A DNA stretch of 64,000 nt from Neisseria mucosa (GCA_003028315.1 CP028150.1:806001-870000), one strand, 5' to 3'; positions 8,752-18,554 are shown, counted from the first letter of the stretch. A program made the numbers and translations. Notes: generated by a model not told the origin, from the letters alone.

Positions 8752-11415
8752 ATGTCCACCCAATTACACGATGTTGACCCGATTGAAACCCAAGAGTGGT
8801 TGGACGCGTTAAGCTCAGTTCTAGAATACGAAGGCAGCGAACGCGCACAATACTTGTTGGAGCATCTGGTTAAATACAGCCGCGACAAAGGCGTCCGTAT
8901 GCCTCACGGCACAACCACCCCGTATTTGAATACCGTTTCGGTTGAAGACGAAAAAGGCATTCCGGGCGATCAAAACATCGAACACCGCATCCGTGCATTC
9001 GTGCGCTGGAACGCCGCCGCCATCGTATTGCGCGCCGGTAAAAAAGATTTGGAGCTGGGTGGGCATATTGCATCTTTCCAATCTGCCGCAACCATGTACG
9101 AAGTGGGTTTCAACCACTTCTGGAAAGCTAAAGGCGAAGGCGAAGAAGGTGATTTGGTATTCTTCCAAGGCCACGTTTCTCCAGGTATCTATGCCCGCGC
9201 TTTCGTTGAAGGCCGTCTGACTGAAGACCAACTGAACAATTTCCGTCAGGAAGTAGACGGACATGGTCTGCCTTCTTACCCGCATCCGCACTTGCTGCCT
9301 GATTTCTGGCAATTCCCAACCGTATCTATGGGTTTGGGTCCGATCATGGCGATTTACCAAGCCCGTTTCCTGAAATACTTGGAATCCCGCGGTCTGGCAA
9401 AAACCAAAGGCCGTAAAGTATGGTGTTTCTGCGGCGACGGCGAAATGGACGAACCTGAATCACAAGGCGCCATCGCATTGGCCGCACGCGAAGGTTTGGA
9501 CAACCTGATTTTCGTCATCAACTGTAACCTGCAACGTTTGGACGGTCCTGTCCGCGGTAACGGCAAAATCATCCAAGAATTGGAAGGCAACTTTGCCGGC
9601 GCAGGCTGGAATGTTGTCAAAGTCATTTGGGGCCGCCGTTGGGACCGCCTCTTGGCAAAAGACAAAGACGGTATCCTGCGCAAACGCATGGAAGAATGTT
9701 TGGACGGCGACTACCAAACTTACAAATCCAAAGACGGTGCGTACGTCCGCGAACATTTCTTCAATACCCCTGAATTGAAAGCATTGGTTGCCGATATGAC
9801 CGATGACGAAATTTGGGCATTGAACCGTGGCGGTCACGACCCTCAAAAAGTGTACAACGCTTATGACCGCGCAGCTAACCATGCAGATGGCAAACCTACC
9901 GTAATTTTGGCAAAAACCATTAAAGGTTATGGTATGGGTGCATCCGGCGAAGGTCAAAACGTTGCCCACCAAGCCAAAAAAATGGACAAAGCGTCTCTGA
10001 AACAATTCCGCGACCGCTTTGACATTCCGGTTACCGACGAGCAAATCGACAGCGGCGATCTGCCTTACCTGACTTTCGCTCCCGACAGCGAAGAGTACAA
10101 ATATTTGCACGCACGCCGCGAAGCTTTGGGCGGCTACCTGCCTCAACGCAAGCCTACCCAAGAAGTTCTAGAAGTGCCTGAGTTGTCAGCATTTGAGACT
10201 CAACTGAAATCCAGCGGCGACCGTGAATTCTCAACCACTATGGCTTTCGTCCGCATCCTGTCTACTTTGCTGAAAGACAAAAAAATCGGCAAACGTGTCG
10301 TACCTATCGTTCCTGACGAAAGCCGTACCTTCGGTATGGAAGGCATGTTCCGCCAATACGGTATTTGGAATCCGAAAGGCCAACAATACACCCCGCAAGA
10401 CAAAGACCAACTGATGTTCTATAAAGAGTCTGTTGACGGTCAAATCCTGCAAGAAGGTATTAATGAGCCTGGCGCGATGGCTGACTGGATTGCTGCAGCG
10501 ACCAGCTATGCCAACAGCGACTTCGCGATGATTCCGTTCTACATTTACTACTCTATGTTCGGTTTCCAACGTGTCGGCGACTTGGCATGGGCTGCCGGCG
10601 ATATGCACGCGCGCGGCTTCCTGTTGGGCGGTACTGCCGGTCGTACGACCTTGAACGGTGAAGGCCTGCAGCACGAAGACGGCCACAGCCACATTCAAGC
10701 TGATTTGATCCCGAACTGCGTAACATACGATCCGACCTTCCAATATGAAGTGGCCGTTATCGTACAAGACGGTCTGCGCCGTATGTATGCCAATAACGAA
10801 GATGTGTTCTACTACATCACTCTGATGAACGAGAACTACGCTCATCCGGACATGCCTGAAGGTGCGGAACAAGACATCCTGAAAGGTATGTACTTGCTGA
10901 AAGCCGGTGGCAAAGGCGACAAGAAAGTTCAATTGATGGGTTCCGGTACCATCCTGCAAGAAGTGATTGCCGGTGCCGAATTGCTGAAAGCTGACTTCGG
11001 CGTAGAAGCAGACATTTGGTCTTGCCCATCCTTCAACCTGTTGCACCGCGATGCCATCGAAGTAGAACGTTTCAACCGCCTGCATCCGCTGGAAGCTGAA
11101 AAAGTGCCTTTCGTTACCTCACAACTGCAAGGTCATGACGGTCCGGTTATCGCCGCTACCGACTATATCCGCAGCTATGCCGACCGTATCCGCGCGTACA
11201 TCCCGAACGACTACCATGTCTTAGGTACCGATGGTTTCGGCCGTTCCGACAGCCGTGCCAACCTGCGCCGCTTCTTCGAAGTGGACCGCTACAACGTTGC
11301 CGTGGCAGCATTGAGCGCATTGGCAGAACAAGGCAAAGTCAGCAAAGAAACCGTTCAACAAGCCATCGAAAAATACGGCATCAATGCCGACGTGGCGCCA
11401 AGCTGGAAACGCTAA
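8752..11415 (+). CDS. aceE: Pyruvate dehydrogenase E1 component
   Basis: The thiamine-diphosphate-dependent E1 enzyme that decarboxylates pyruvate and passes the acetyl group to the lipoyl arms of E2. The 887 residues match the homodimeric proteobacterial E1. The ThDP motif runs from GDGEMDEPES (about residue 228) to INCNLQRLDG (about 256). It begins MSTQLHDVDPIETQEWLDAL and ends APSWKR, both typical. It heads aceE-aceF-lpdA; hairpins after each gene may tune the relative amounts of the three products. Confidence 0.97.
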   Translation: MSTQLHDVDPIETQEWLDALSSVLEYEGSERAQYLLEHLVKYSRDKGVRMPHGTTTPYLNTVSVEDEKGIPGDQNIEHRIRAFVRWNAAAIVLRAGKKDLELGGHIASFQSAATMYEVGFNHFWKAKGEGEEGDLVFFQGHVSPGIYARAFVEGRLTEDQLNNFRQEVDGHGLPSYPHPHLLPDFWQFPTVSMGLGPIMAIYQARFLKYLESRGLAKTKGRKVWCFCGDGEMDEPESQGAIALAAREGLDNLIFVINCNLQRLDGPVRGNGKIIQELEGNFAGAGWNVVKVIWGRRWDRLLAKDKDGILRKRMEECLDGDYQTYKSKDGAYVREHFFNTPELKALVADMTDDEIWALNRGGHDPQKVYNAYDRAANHADGKPTVILAKTIKGYGMGASGEGQNVAHQAKKMDKASLKQFRDRFDIPVTDEQIDSGDLPYLTFAPDSEEYKYLHARREALGGYLPQRKPTQEVLEVPELSAFETQLKSSGDREFSTTMAFVRILSTLLKDKKIGKRVVPIVPDESRTFGMEGMFRQYGIWNPKGQQYTPQDKDQLMFYKESVDGQILQEGINEPGAMADWIAAATSYANSDFAMIPFYIYYSMFGFQRVGDLAWAAGDMHARGFLLGGTAGRTTLNGEGLQHEDGHSHIQADLIPNCVTYDPTFQYEVAVIVQDGLRRMYANNEDVFYYITLMNENYAHPDMPEGAEQDILKGMYLLKAGGKGDKKVQLMGSGTILQEVIAGAELLKADFGVEADIWSCPSFNLLHRDAIEVERFNRLHPLEAEKVPFVTSQLQGHDGPVIAATDYIRSYADRIRAYIPNDYHVLGTDGFGRSDSRANLRRFFEVDRYNVAVAALSALAEQGKVSKETVQQAIEKYGINADVAPSWKR

Positions 11416-11422
11416 TCCTGTT

Positions 11423-11465
11423 TTCAGACGACCTCAAAGTCAATTTGCTTGCGGGGTCGTCTGAA
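11423..11465. terminator. Uptake-sequence hairpin after aceE
   Basis: Inverted pair with a loop of about 19 bases. It lies inside the aceE-aceF gap and may weaken read-through rather than stop it. Confidence 0.6.
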
Positions 11466-11599
11466 TCAAGAATACGTTGACGGTTTGTATAACGGATAAA
11501 CCTTGAATTACCGGGCTGCGGGCGTAAGTCGTGCAAAAGGTTCGAAGCGCAGAAAAGCTGTCTTGGAAATGGTTATCCGTGCCGGAAAACATAAGTGAT

Positions 11600-11626
11600 G
11601 TCGTCTGAAACTGTTTTTCAGACGAC
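11600..11626. terminator. Second, tight hairpin between aceE and aceF
   Basis: GTCGTCTGAAA and its complement are separated by only five bases, 29 bases before the aceF start. At this position it may be as much an mRNA-stability or attenuation element as a terminator. Confidence 0.5.
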
Positions 11627-11655
11627 CTCAAACCGAAATCATCAAAGGAACTCAA

Positions 11656-13269
11656 ATGAGTATCGTAGAAATCAAAGTACCCGATATCGGCGGTCATGAA
11701 AACGTCGATATCATCGCAGTAGAAGTCAAAGCGGGCGACACCATCGCCGTTGACGACACCCTGATTACTCTGGAAACCGACAAAGCCACTATGGACGTAC
11801 CTGCCGATGCAGCAGGCGTTGTGAAAGAAGTGAAAGTCAAAGTTGGCGACAAAATCTCCGAAGGCGGTGTGATTCTGACCGTTGAAACCGGTGCTGCCGC
11901 TGCTGAAGCCGCTCCGGCTCCTGCGGCTGAAGCACAACCTGCGCCTGCCGCTGTACCCGCTGCCGCTCCCGCAGGCGGTGCAACCGTTAAAGTAGCCGTT
12001 CCCGACATTGGCGGTCATACTGGTGTAGATGTAATCGCCGTTGAAGTCAAAGTTGGCGACACCGTTGCCGAAGACGACACGCTGATTACTTTGGAAACCG
12101 ACAAAGCGACTATGGACGTACCTTGTACTGCCGCCGGTGTCGTTAAAGCCGTATTCCTGAAAGTCGGCGACAAAGTATCCGAAGGTACTGCCATTATCGA
12201 AGTGGAAACCGCCGGTTCTGCCGCCGCTCCCGCTCCCGCGCCTGCTCAAGCCGCAGCCCCGGCAGCGACACCTGCTCCGGCTGCCGCGCCTGCCGCCGCT
12301 CCGGCTCCTGTTGCCGTACCTGCCGCTGCCAAAATCGACGAAGCCGCTTTCGCCAAAGCACACGCGGGTCCTTCCGCACGCAAACTGGCGCGCGAATTGG
12401 GTGTGGATTTGGGTCAAGTCAAAGGTACCGGCTTGAAAGGCCGTATCATGGGCGATGACATTAAGGCCTTTGTGAAATCTGTAATGCAAGGCGGTGCGGC
12501 GAAACCTGCTGCTGCCGGCGCATCTTTGGGCGGTGGTCTGGACTTGCTGCCGTGGCCTAAAGTGGACTTCTCCAAATTCGGCAATGTCGAAGTTAAAGAG
12601 TTGTCCCGCATTAAGAAAATTTCCGGTCAAAACCTGTCCCGCAACTGGGTAGTTATCCCGCACGTTACCGTTCACGAAGAAGCGGACATGACCGAATTGG
12701 AAGAATTCCGCAAACAGCTGAACAAAGAATGGGAACGTGAAGGCGTGAAACTGTCTCCGTTGGCGTTCATCATCAAAGCCTCCGTTTCCGCGCTGAAAGC
12801 CTTCCCTGAATTCAATGCCTCTCTAGATGGCGACAACCTAGTGCTGAAAAACTACTTCAATATCGGTTTCGCAGCTGACACGCCGAACGGCTTGGTTGTT
12901 CCCGTCATCAAAGACGTGGACCAAAAAGGTCTGAAAGAAATCAGCCAAGAGCTGACCGAATTGTCTAAAAAAGCCCGCGAAGGCAAGCTCAAACCGCAAG
13001 AAATGCAAGGCGCCTGCTTTACCATTTCCAGCTTGGGCGGCATCGGCGGTACAGGCTTCACTCCGATTGTGAACGCACCTGAAGTCGCTATTTTGGGCGT
13101 GTGCAAATCCCAAATCAAACCGGTTTGGAACGGCAAAGAGTTCGCTCCACGCCTGATGTGTCCGTTGAGCCTGTCCTTTGACCACCGCGTCATCGACGGT
13201 GCCGCCGGTATGCGCTTTACCGTATTCCTGGCGAACCTGTTGAAAGACTTCCGCCGCATTACCCTGTAA
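11656..13269 (+). CDS. aceF: Pyruvate dehydrogenase E2 (dihydrolipoamide acetyltransferase)
   Basis: The core of the complex; it carries acetyl groups on lipoyl lysines and transfers them to CoA. Order of parts in 537 residues: a first lipoyl domain with lipoyl Lys at 43 in ETDKATMDV, an Ala/Pro linker, a second lipoyl domain with Lys near 150 in an identical motif, a long Ala/Pro linker, a peripheral subunit-binding domain (about 233-275, HAGPSARKLARELGVDL), and the catalytic domain with DHRVIDGAAG near the C-terminus. The two lipoyl domains are near-duplicates. The start follows AAAGGAACTCAA. Confidence 0.97.
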   Translation: MSIVEIKVPDIGGHENVDIIAVEVKAGDTIAVDDTLITLETDKATMDVPADAAGVVKEVKVKVGDKISEGGVILTVETGAAAAEAAPAPAAEAQPAPAAVPAAAPAGGATVKVAVPDIGGHTGVDVIAVEVKVGDTVAEDDTLITLETDKATMDVPCTAAGVVKAVFLKVGDKVSEGTAIIEVETAGSAAAPAPAPAQAAAPAATPAPAAAPAAAPAPVAVPAAAKIDEAAFAKAHAGPSARKLARELGVDLGQVKGTGLKGRIMGDDIKAFVKSVMQGGAAKPAAAGASLGGGLDLLPWPKVDFSKFGNVEVKELSRIKKISGQNLSRNWVVIPHVTVHEEADMTELEEFRKQLNKEWEREGVKLSPLAFIIKASVSALKAFPEFNASLDGDNLVLKNYFNIGFAADTPNGLVVPVIKDVDQKGLKEISQELTELSKKAREGKLKPQEMQGACFTISSLGGIGGTGFTPIVNAPEVAILGVCKSQIKPVWNGKEFAPRLMCPLSLSFDHRVIDGAAGMRFTVFLANLLKDFRRITL

Positions 13270-13279
13270 TCCGAGCGTA

Positions 13280-13322
13280 TTTCAGACGACCTTCGGCAAA
13301 CAACCTGACAGGTCGTCTGAAA
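13280..13322. terminator. Uptake-sequence hairpin between aceF and lpdA
   Basis: Inverted pair with a 17-base loop, ending 34 bases before the lpdA start. Confidence 0.6.
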
Positions 13323-13356
13323 ACAGAAGTCCGAATATCATTCAGAAAGATTAGAC

Positions 13357-15144
13357 ATGAGCTTAGTTGAATTGAAAGTGCCCGACATTGGCGGACACGA
13401 AAATGTAGATATTATCGCGGTTGAAGTGAACGTAGGCGACACCATCGCCGTTGACGATACCCTGATTACCTTGGAAACCGACAAGGCGACGATGGACGTA
13501 CCTGCCGAAGTTGCGGGCGTAGTCAAAGAAGTCAAAGTCAAAGTCGGCGACAAAATCTCCGAAGGCGGCTTGATTGTAGTCGTTGAAGCTGAAGGCGCGG
13601 CTGCCGCTCCTAAAGCCGAAGCACCTGCTGCTGCTCCTGTGCAAGAAGCCCCTAAAGCTGCCGCTCCTGCACCGCAAGCGGCGCAATTCGGCGGTTCTGC
13701 CGATGCAGAGTACGACGTAGTCGTATTGGGTGGCGGCCCTGGCGGTTACTCCGCTGCATTTGCCGCTGCTGACGAAGGTTTGAAAGTTGCCATCGTTGAA
13801 CGTTATAAAACTTTGGGTGGCGTTTGCTTGAACGTCGGCTGTATCCCTTCCAAAGCCTTGTTGCACAACGCTGCCGTTATTGACGAAGTGCGCCACTTGG
13901 CTGCCAACGGCATCAAATACCCCGAGCCTGAACTCGACATCGACATGTTGCGCGGCTACAAAGAAGGCGTGGTTTCCCGCCTGACTACTGGTTTGGCAGG
14001 TATGGCAAAAGGCCGTAAAGTGGACGTTATCCAAGGCGACGGTCAATTCTTGGATCCGCACCACTTGGAAGTGTCGCTGACTACCGGCGACGTGTACGAG
14101 CAGGCTACGCCTACCGGCGAGAAAAAAATCGTTGCGTTCAAAAACTGTATCATCGCAGCGGGCAGCCGCGTAACCAAGCTGCCGTTTATCCCTGAAGATC
14201 CGCGCATCATCGATTCCAGCGGTGCTTTGGCTCTGAAAGAAGTACCGGGCAAGCTGCTGATTATCGGTGGCGGTATCATCGGCCTCGAAATGGGTACGGT
14301 TTACAGCACGCTGGGTTCGCGCCTCGACGTCGTTGAGATGATGGACGGCCTGATGCAAGGTGCAGACCGCGATTTGGTGAAAGTATGGCAAAAACAAAAT
14401 GAATACCGTTTTGACAACATCATGATCAACACCAAAACCGTCGCAGTCGAGCCCAAAGAAGATGGCGTTTACGTTACCTTCGAAGGTGCAAACGCACCGA
14501 AAGAGCCGCAACGCTACGATGCCGTATTGGTTGCCGCCGGCCGTGCACCTAACGGCAAACTCATCAGTGCCGAAAAAGCAGGCGTTGCCGTAACCGACCG
14601 AGGCTTCATCGAAGTCGACAAACAAATGCGTACCAATGTGCCGCACATCTACGCCATCGGCGACATCGTCGGTCAGCCTATGCTGGCGCACAAAGCCGTT
14701 CATGAAGGCCACGTTGCCGCTGAAAACTGCGCCGGACACAAAGCTTACTTCGATGCCCGCGTGATTCCGGGCGTGGCTTACACTGCTCCCGAAGTAGCAT
14801 GGGTTGGCGAAACCGAATTGTCTGCCAAAGCATCCGGCCGCAAAATCACCAAAGCCAACTTCCCATGGGCGGCTTCCGGCCGTGCGATTGCCAACGGTTG
14901 CGATAACGGCTTCACCAAGCTGATTTTTGATGCCGAAACCGGCCGTATCATCGGCGGCGGTATTGTTGGTCCGAACGGCGGCGATATGATTGGCGAAATC
15001 TGCTTGGCAATCGAAATGGGTTGCGACGCGGCAGACATCGGCAAAACCATCCACCCGCACCCGACCTTGGGCGAATCCATCGGTATGGCTGCCGAAATGG
15101 CGCTGGGTACTTGTACCGACCTGCCTGCTCAAAAGAAAAAATAA
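13357..15144 (+). CDS. lpdA: Dihydrolipoamide dehydrogenase (E3) with lipoyl domain
   Basis: A flavoprotein that reoxidises the dihydrolipoyl arms of the complex and reduces NAD. The 595 residues are about 120 longer than a plain E3, because an N-terminal lipoyl domain (Lys 43 in ETDKATMDV) and an Ala/Pro linker precede it. The FAD motif GGGPGG lies at 125-130, the redox-active disulfide Cys157-Cys162 in GGVCLNVGCIPS, the NAD-binding GGGIIGLEMG later, and the catalytic HPHPTLGES near the end. The meningococcal counterpart is the antigen known as P64k. The lipoyl domain closely matches those of aceF, so the three probably arose by duplication. Confidence 0.97.
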   Translation: MSLVELKVPDIGGHENVDIIAVEVNVGDTIAVDDTLITLETDKATMDVPAEVAGVVKEVKVKVGDKISEGGLIVVVEAEGAAAAPKAEAPAAAPVQEAPKAAAPAPQAAQFGGSADAEYDVVVLGGGPGGYSAAFAAADEGLKVAIVERYKTLGGVCLNVGCIPSKALLHNAAVIDEVRHLAANGIKYPEPELDIDMLRGYKEGVVSRLTTGLAGMAKGRKVDVIQGDGQFLDPHHLEVSLTTGDVYEQATPTGEKKIVAFKNCIIAAGSRVTKLPFIPEDPRIIDSSGALALKEVPGKLLIIGGGIIGLEMGTVYSTLGSRLDVVEMMDGLMQGADRDLVKVWQKQNEYRFDNIMINTKTVAVEPKEDGVYVTFEGANAPKEPQRYDAVLVAAGRAPNGKLISAEKAGVAVTDRGFIEVDKQMRTNVPHIYAIGDIVGQPMLAHKAVHEGHVAAENCAGHKAYFDARVIPGVAYTAPEVAWVGETELSAKASGRKITKANFPWAASGRAIANGCDNGFTKLIFDAETGRIIGGGIVGPNGGDMIGEICLAIEMGCDAADIGKTIHPHPTLGESIGMAAEMALGTCTDLPAQKKK

Positions 15145-15192
15145 GTGTATTCAGTCAGTTGAATTAAACTGCTGACATTGCATTTATCAGTC

Positions 15193-15223
15193 AAAGGTCG
15201 TCTGAATTTTTCAGACGACCTTT
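15193..15223. terminator. Uptake-sequence terminator of the pdh genes
   Basis: AAAGGTCGTCTGAA and its complement face across a three-base loop, followed by a T run. It is the tightest hairpin of this group and the likely end of the aceE-aceF-lpdA transcript. Confidence 0.8.
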
Positions 15224-15266
15224 TCGTCAAACAGAATATTGTCAGTGATAGTGATTTCATTAACGA

Positions 15267-15373
15267 TATAGTGGATTAACTTTAAACCAGTACGGCGTTG
15301 CCTCGCCTTGCCGTACTATCTGTACTGTCTACGGCTTCGTCGCCTTGTCCTGATTTAAATTTAATCCACTATA
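15267..15373. repeat. Correia repeat enclosed element, short form
   Basis: A 107-base element with TATAGTGGATTAA termini in inverted orientation and the conserved interior (TACGGCGTTGCCTCGCC, then CTTCGTCGCCTTGTCCTGAT). This is the internally deleted form, lacking the roughly 50-base block that holds the IHF site. TA dinucleotides at both ends fit the known insertion at TA. It lies between lpdA and trmB. The rest of the 466-base gap (15145-15610) holds hairpins and no gene that I can see. Confidence 0.93.
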
Positions 15374-15541
15374 TAATGAATGAACAAGAATGCGTGTCTA
15401 AGCTCCAAGTCAACCATTTAGTCATGCTTTAAAACAGCAAGCAAATGAGTTCGGTAGGATTTATACTGTCGGCAACTTGTCTCATGTTTATTCATCAACT
15501 ATAAAACAAACCGTTTGAAGGTTGACCCCATACATTCAGAC

Positions 15542-15575
15542 GTCGTCTGAAACATATCGCAGATTTTCAGACGAC
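15542..15575. terminator. Uptake-sequence hairpin upstream of trmB
   Basis: GTCGTCTGAAA paired with its complement; it ends 36 bases before the trmB start. It may insulate trmB from transcription coming out of the Correia element. Confidence 0.55.
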
Positions 15576-15610
15576 CTTTCCCCAGTTTTATCAGATACAA
15601 GAAATGATTT

Positions 15611-16318
15611 ATGAACGAAATAACTCCGGATTCCACCGTTCCTGAAGCGCACAAACGCTCCATCCGCAGCTTTGTGTTGCGCCAAGGGCATATGACTGCG
15701 GCGCAGCAGCGTGCCATTGATACAATGTGGCCGCAGTTTGGCATCGATTACCAAGATTCTGTGTTGGATTTGAACCAGCGTTTCGGCAGCGACCGTCCCA
15801 AGGTGTTGGAAATCGGTTTCGGCATGGGTGTGGCGACTGTTGAAATTGCCAAGCGCCTGCCTGATACTGACTTTTTGGCGATTGATGTACACGGTCCCGG
15901 CGTCGGCAACATTCTGAAATTGATTGAAGAAGAACACATCGGCAATATCCGTGTGATGCGGCACGATGCGGTCGAAGTGGTGGAAAATATGCTTTCAGAC
16001 GACGTGCTCGACGGCATCCACATTTTCTTTCCCGACCCTTGGCACAAAAAACGCCATAACAAGCGCCGCTTGGTGCAAACGCCGTTTGTGCAGAAACTGC
16101 TGCCCAAGCTGAAAGTCGGCGGCTATATCCATCTGGCGACCGACTGGGAAGAATACGCGCAGCAGATGCTGGAAGTGTTGAGCGGTTTTGACAATTTGCA
16201 AAATACCGCTGCCGATTACGCGCCCACGCCCGATTACCGTCCCGAAACGAAATTTGAAGCCCGTGGCAAACGTTTGGGGCACGGCGTTTGGGATTTGGTT
16301 TTCAAACGCATCAAATAA
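15611..16318 (+). CDS. trmB: tRNA (guanine-N7)-methyltransferase
   Basis: Forms 7-methylguanosine at position 46 of tRNAs using S-adenosylmethionine. The 235-residue product has the SAM-binding LEIGFGMGVATVEIA (about residues 63-77), the acidic end of the next strand AIDVHGPGVG, and the family signature FFPDPWHKKRHNKRRLV (about 139-155). It starts MNEITPDSTVPEAHKRSIRS. An uptake sequence lies within the gene (MLSDDVLDG region). ribE follows after 19 bases, so the two are probably cotranscribed. Confidence 0.95.
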   Translation: MNEITPDSTVPEAHKRSIRSFVLRQGHMTAAQQRAIDTMWPQFGIDYQDSVLDLNQRFGSDRPKVLEIGFGMGVATVEIAKRLPDTDFLAIDVHGPGVGNILKLIEEEHIGNIRVMRHDAVEVVENMLSDDVLDGIHIFFPDPWHKKRHNKRRLVQTPFVQKLLPKLKVGGYIHLATDWEEYAQQMLEVLSGFDNLQNTAADYAPTPDYRPETKFEARGKRLGHGVWDLVFKRIK

Positions 16319-16337
16319 ACCGATTGGAGAATCTCCC

Positions 16338-16967
16338 ATGTTTACAGGTATCGTCCAAGGTGTCGGCGAAATCATCGCTATCCGCGAACCGTCCGCCGAT
16401 TTCCGCACCCATGTCGTCAAACTGCCCGATGGGATGACCGAGCATCTGCAAATCGGCGCATCCGTCGCCAACAACGGCTGCTGCCTGACCATTACTCAAA
16501 TCGACGGCGATACGGTCAGCTTTGATTTGATGAAAGAAACCTTGGAAAAGACCAATTTAGGTCGTCTGAAAACGGGAGATGCGGTCAATCTTGAACGCGC
16601 CGCCCGTTTCGGCGATGAGATCGGCGGACACGTCATGAGCGGGCATATCATGACGACTACGCAGATTACGCGGATAGAGCGCAGCGAGTTTAACCGCACG
16701 GTATGGTTTGCACTGCCGCCCGAACTCAAGCCCTATATTTTGAGCAAAGGCTTTGTCGGCTTGGACGGTTGCAGTCTAACCATAGGCGACGTTACCAATA
16801 CGGAATTCAATGTCCACCTGATTCCGGAAACTTTGACGCGCACTTTGTTTGGCAGCCGGAAAGAGGGTGACGTCATCAATATCGAAATTGACCCGCAGAC
16901 CCAAGCCGTTGTCGATACCGTGATGCGCGTGATGGCGCAGCAAAATCCTGCCACATCAGGACAATAG
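16338..16967 (+). CDS. ribE: Riboflavin synthase, alpha chain
   Basis: Converts two 6,7-dimethyl-8-ribityllumazines into riboflavin. The 209 residues contain two lumazine-binding repeats: MFTGIVQGVGEI at residue 1 and the counterpart beginning near residue 98 (GHVMSGHIMTTTQI). The first half ends NNGCCLTIT and the second GLDGCSLTI, the paired motifs of the two barrels. The start at 16338 has GGAGAA ten bases upstream; longer in-frame readings overlap trmB. A DUF815-type ATPase gene follows eight bases after the stop. Confidence 0.95.
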   Translation: MFTGIVQGVGEIIAIREPSADFRTHVVKLPDGMTEHLQIGASVANNGCCLTITQIDGDTVSFDLMKETLEKTNLGRLKTGDAVNLERAARFGDEIGGHVMSGHIMTTTQITRIERSEFNRTVWFALPPELKPYILSKGFVGLDGCSLTIGDVTNTEFNVHLIPETLTRTLFGSRKEGDVINIEIDPQTQAVVDTVMRVMAQQNPATSGQ

Positions 16968-16975
16968 GGATATAT

Positions 16976-17842
16976 ATGAAACTTGCCGCCTTTTTGCAAA
17001 AAGCCTATTCCGTTTTGAACCGTCTTGATTTGGTGTTGCCCGAAGAACCCGGCAAAACCGACTGGAACGCTTTGGCATACCGTTGGCACAGCGTCGGCAA
17101 AAAAGGGATTTTGGAAAGCCTGCCGAATCCGCATACATTCCCGCTTGACCGTCTGGCTGCCGTCGGGACGCAAACCGAAAAGCTCAAACGCAATACCGAG
17201 CAGTTTTTGGCAGGCCGCTCCGCGAATAATGTTTTGATGAGCGGTTCGCGCGGAACGGGTAAATCCTCGCTGGTCAAAGCCCTGTTGCACGAATATGCCG
17301 AACAAGGGCTGCGTCTGATTGAAGTTGATAAGAGCGATTTGGTCAGCCTGCCCGCGCTGCTTTTTTTGCTGAAAGACCGTCCCGAAAAATTCATCGTATT
17401 CTGCGATGACCTGTCGTTTGAAACCGGTGATGAAACCTATAAAGCCCTAAAAACCGCATTGGACGGCGGTTTGTCGCAAAGATGCAGCAACGTGTTGGTG
17501 TACGCGACCTCTAACCGGCGCCACCTGATGCCTGAATATATGGATGAAAATATCGGGACAACGGGTATACGTGGCGAAATCCATCAAAAAGAGGCTGTCG
17601 AAGAAAAAATTTCCCTGTCCGACCGCTTCGGTTTGTGGTTGAGTTTTTATCCGTTCGATCAAAACGACTACCTTCAAGCGGTTGAAAATTGGTTGGATGA
17701 TTTCGGTGTGGATTTTGATGAAACGGCACGCAAGGCGGCGTTGCAATGGGCGCAAATGCGCGGCAACCGCTCGGGGCGTTCGGCTTGGCAGTTTGCGTGC
17801 GATTGGGCAGGGCGTTTGCCGGAACAACGGGTTTTGGATTGA
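16976..17842 (+). CDS. DUF815-family ATP-binding protein
   Basis: A 288-residue AAA-like ATPase of the DUF815 family. The Walker A is GSRGTGKSSLVKALL (about residues 86-100) and the Walker B FIVFCDDLSFE (about 139-149). ATSNRRHLMPE (about 178-188) fits sensor 1, and a C-terminal lid holds RGNRSGRSAWQFA. The family is widespread in proteobacteria, but its role is not settled. The gene lies eight bases downstream of ribE and probably shares its transcript. A bidirectional hairpin follows. Confidence 0.88.
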   Translation: MKLAAFLQKAYSVLNRLDLVLPEEPGKTDWNALAYRWHSVGKKGILESLPNPHTFPLDRLAAVGTQTEKLKRNTEQFLAGRSANNVLMSGSRGTGKSSLVKALLHEYAEQGLRLIEVDKSDLVSLPALLFLLKDRPEKFIVFCDDLSFETGDETYKALKTALDGGLSQRCSNVLVYATSNRRHLMPEYMDENIGTTGIRGEIHQKEAVEEKISLSDRFGLWLSFYPFDQNDYLQAVENWLDDFGVDFDETARKAALQWAQMRGNRSGRSAWQFACDWAGRLPEQRVLD

Positions 17843-17956
17843 GTTTTTTTGGGAAATAGGTCTGCCGTACTGAAATCTGCGGGAGGATAAGGGTAGGGAA
17901 AGCCTTTTCCGGTTCAATTGCTTCCGGCCGCATCGCTTTGAATCGCCATATCGTTC

Positions 17957-17994
17957 AAAAGGTCGTCTGAAACAGGATTTCAGACGACCTTTTT
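17957..17994. terminator. Bidirectional uptake-sequence terminator
   Basis: A 16-base perfect stem with A and T runs on the two sides and a five-base loop, between two converging genes. One of the best terminators in the window. Confidence 0.85.
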
Positions 17995-18021
17995 GTACGG
18001 ACCAATCAGGAAGGCGAGATG

Positions 18022-18450
18022 TCAGCGAAGGCAGGAAGAGAGCCAAATCTGGCGTTGGCGCGGATTGAGCAGGTGGTAGAAGCGGTGTTGGATTTCTAAT
18101 TCTTCCACGGCGAAATCCATGCTTGACAAGTAGCGGGTTTCGACATAATCGCGAGCGTTGTTTTGATCGAAATTATCTGCCGCAAGGATTTTCATAATGA
18201 CTTGGCGGCGGTTACGGTCTGTGCGGACGAGTTTGCGGTATGCTTTGTCCGATGCCTGTTTGTAATCATTACGGATACGGCGCAAAGCATTGTGTTGGTC
18301 TTGCGTCAGATTAAGGGAGCGGATGTCGCAATTGGCTTGAAAATCGTCCAGCTTGATATATTGGGGACCGGCGTGCGCAGGGCTGACAGCCATCAGTAGC
18401 GCAACTGATAATGTGCAAAGGGGTAAATAAGATTTGAATCCGGCAGACAC
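18022..18450 (-). CDS. Spy/CpxP-like periplasmic protein
   Basis: A 142-residue secreted protein. Residues 1-27 are a signal peptide ending SPAHA-GPQ. The mature part is all-helical and very basic in the middle. It shows two LTxxQ-type motifs, LTQDQHNALRRI near residue 49 and LNPRQRQIW near 130; this spacing is the hallmark of the Spy/CpxP/ZraP family of periplasmic chaperones and stress sensors. The match rests on motif pattern and size only. No two-component system is adjacent. It is transcribed alone towards the hairpin. Confidence 0.75.
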   Translation of the reverse strand: MSAGFKSYLPLCTLSVALLMAVSPAHAGPQYIKLDDFQANCDIRSLNLTQDQHNALRRIRNDYKQASDKAYRKLVRTDRNRRQVIMKILAADNFDQNNARDYVETRYLSSMDFAVEELEIQHRFYHLLNPRQRQIWLSSCLR

Positions 18451-18554
18451 AGCGTTTTCCTAGTTTCCGTAACCGCGCAAATATACCCGATTAGCGTGTG
18501 AAAGGCAGTATCCCTCCAGTTAACTTTTGTTAACTTCATATCTTTATTTTATTT

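Noticed and set aside
11440..12675. 411-codon frame opposite aceF
   Set aside because: Low-complexity Gly/Arg/Ser product caused by the Ala/Pro linkers of aceF.
13363..15132. Long open frame of 589 codons on the strand opposite lpdA
   Set aside because: It mirrors lpdA exactly, its product is rich in His, Phe, Asn and Cys without recognisable motifs, and it is explained by codon bias of the real gene.
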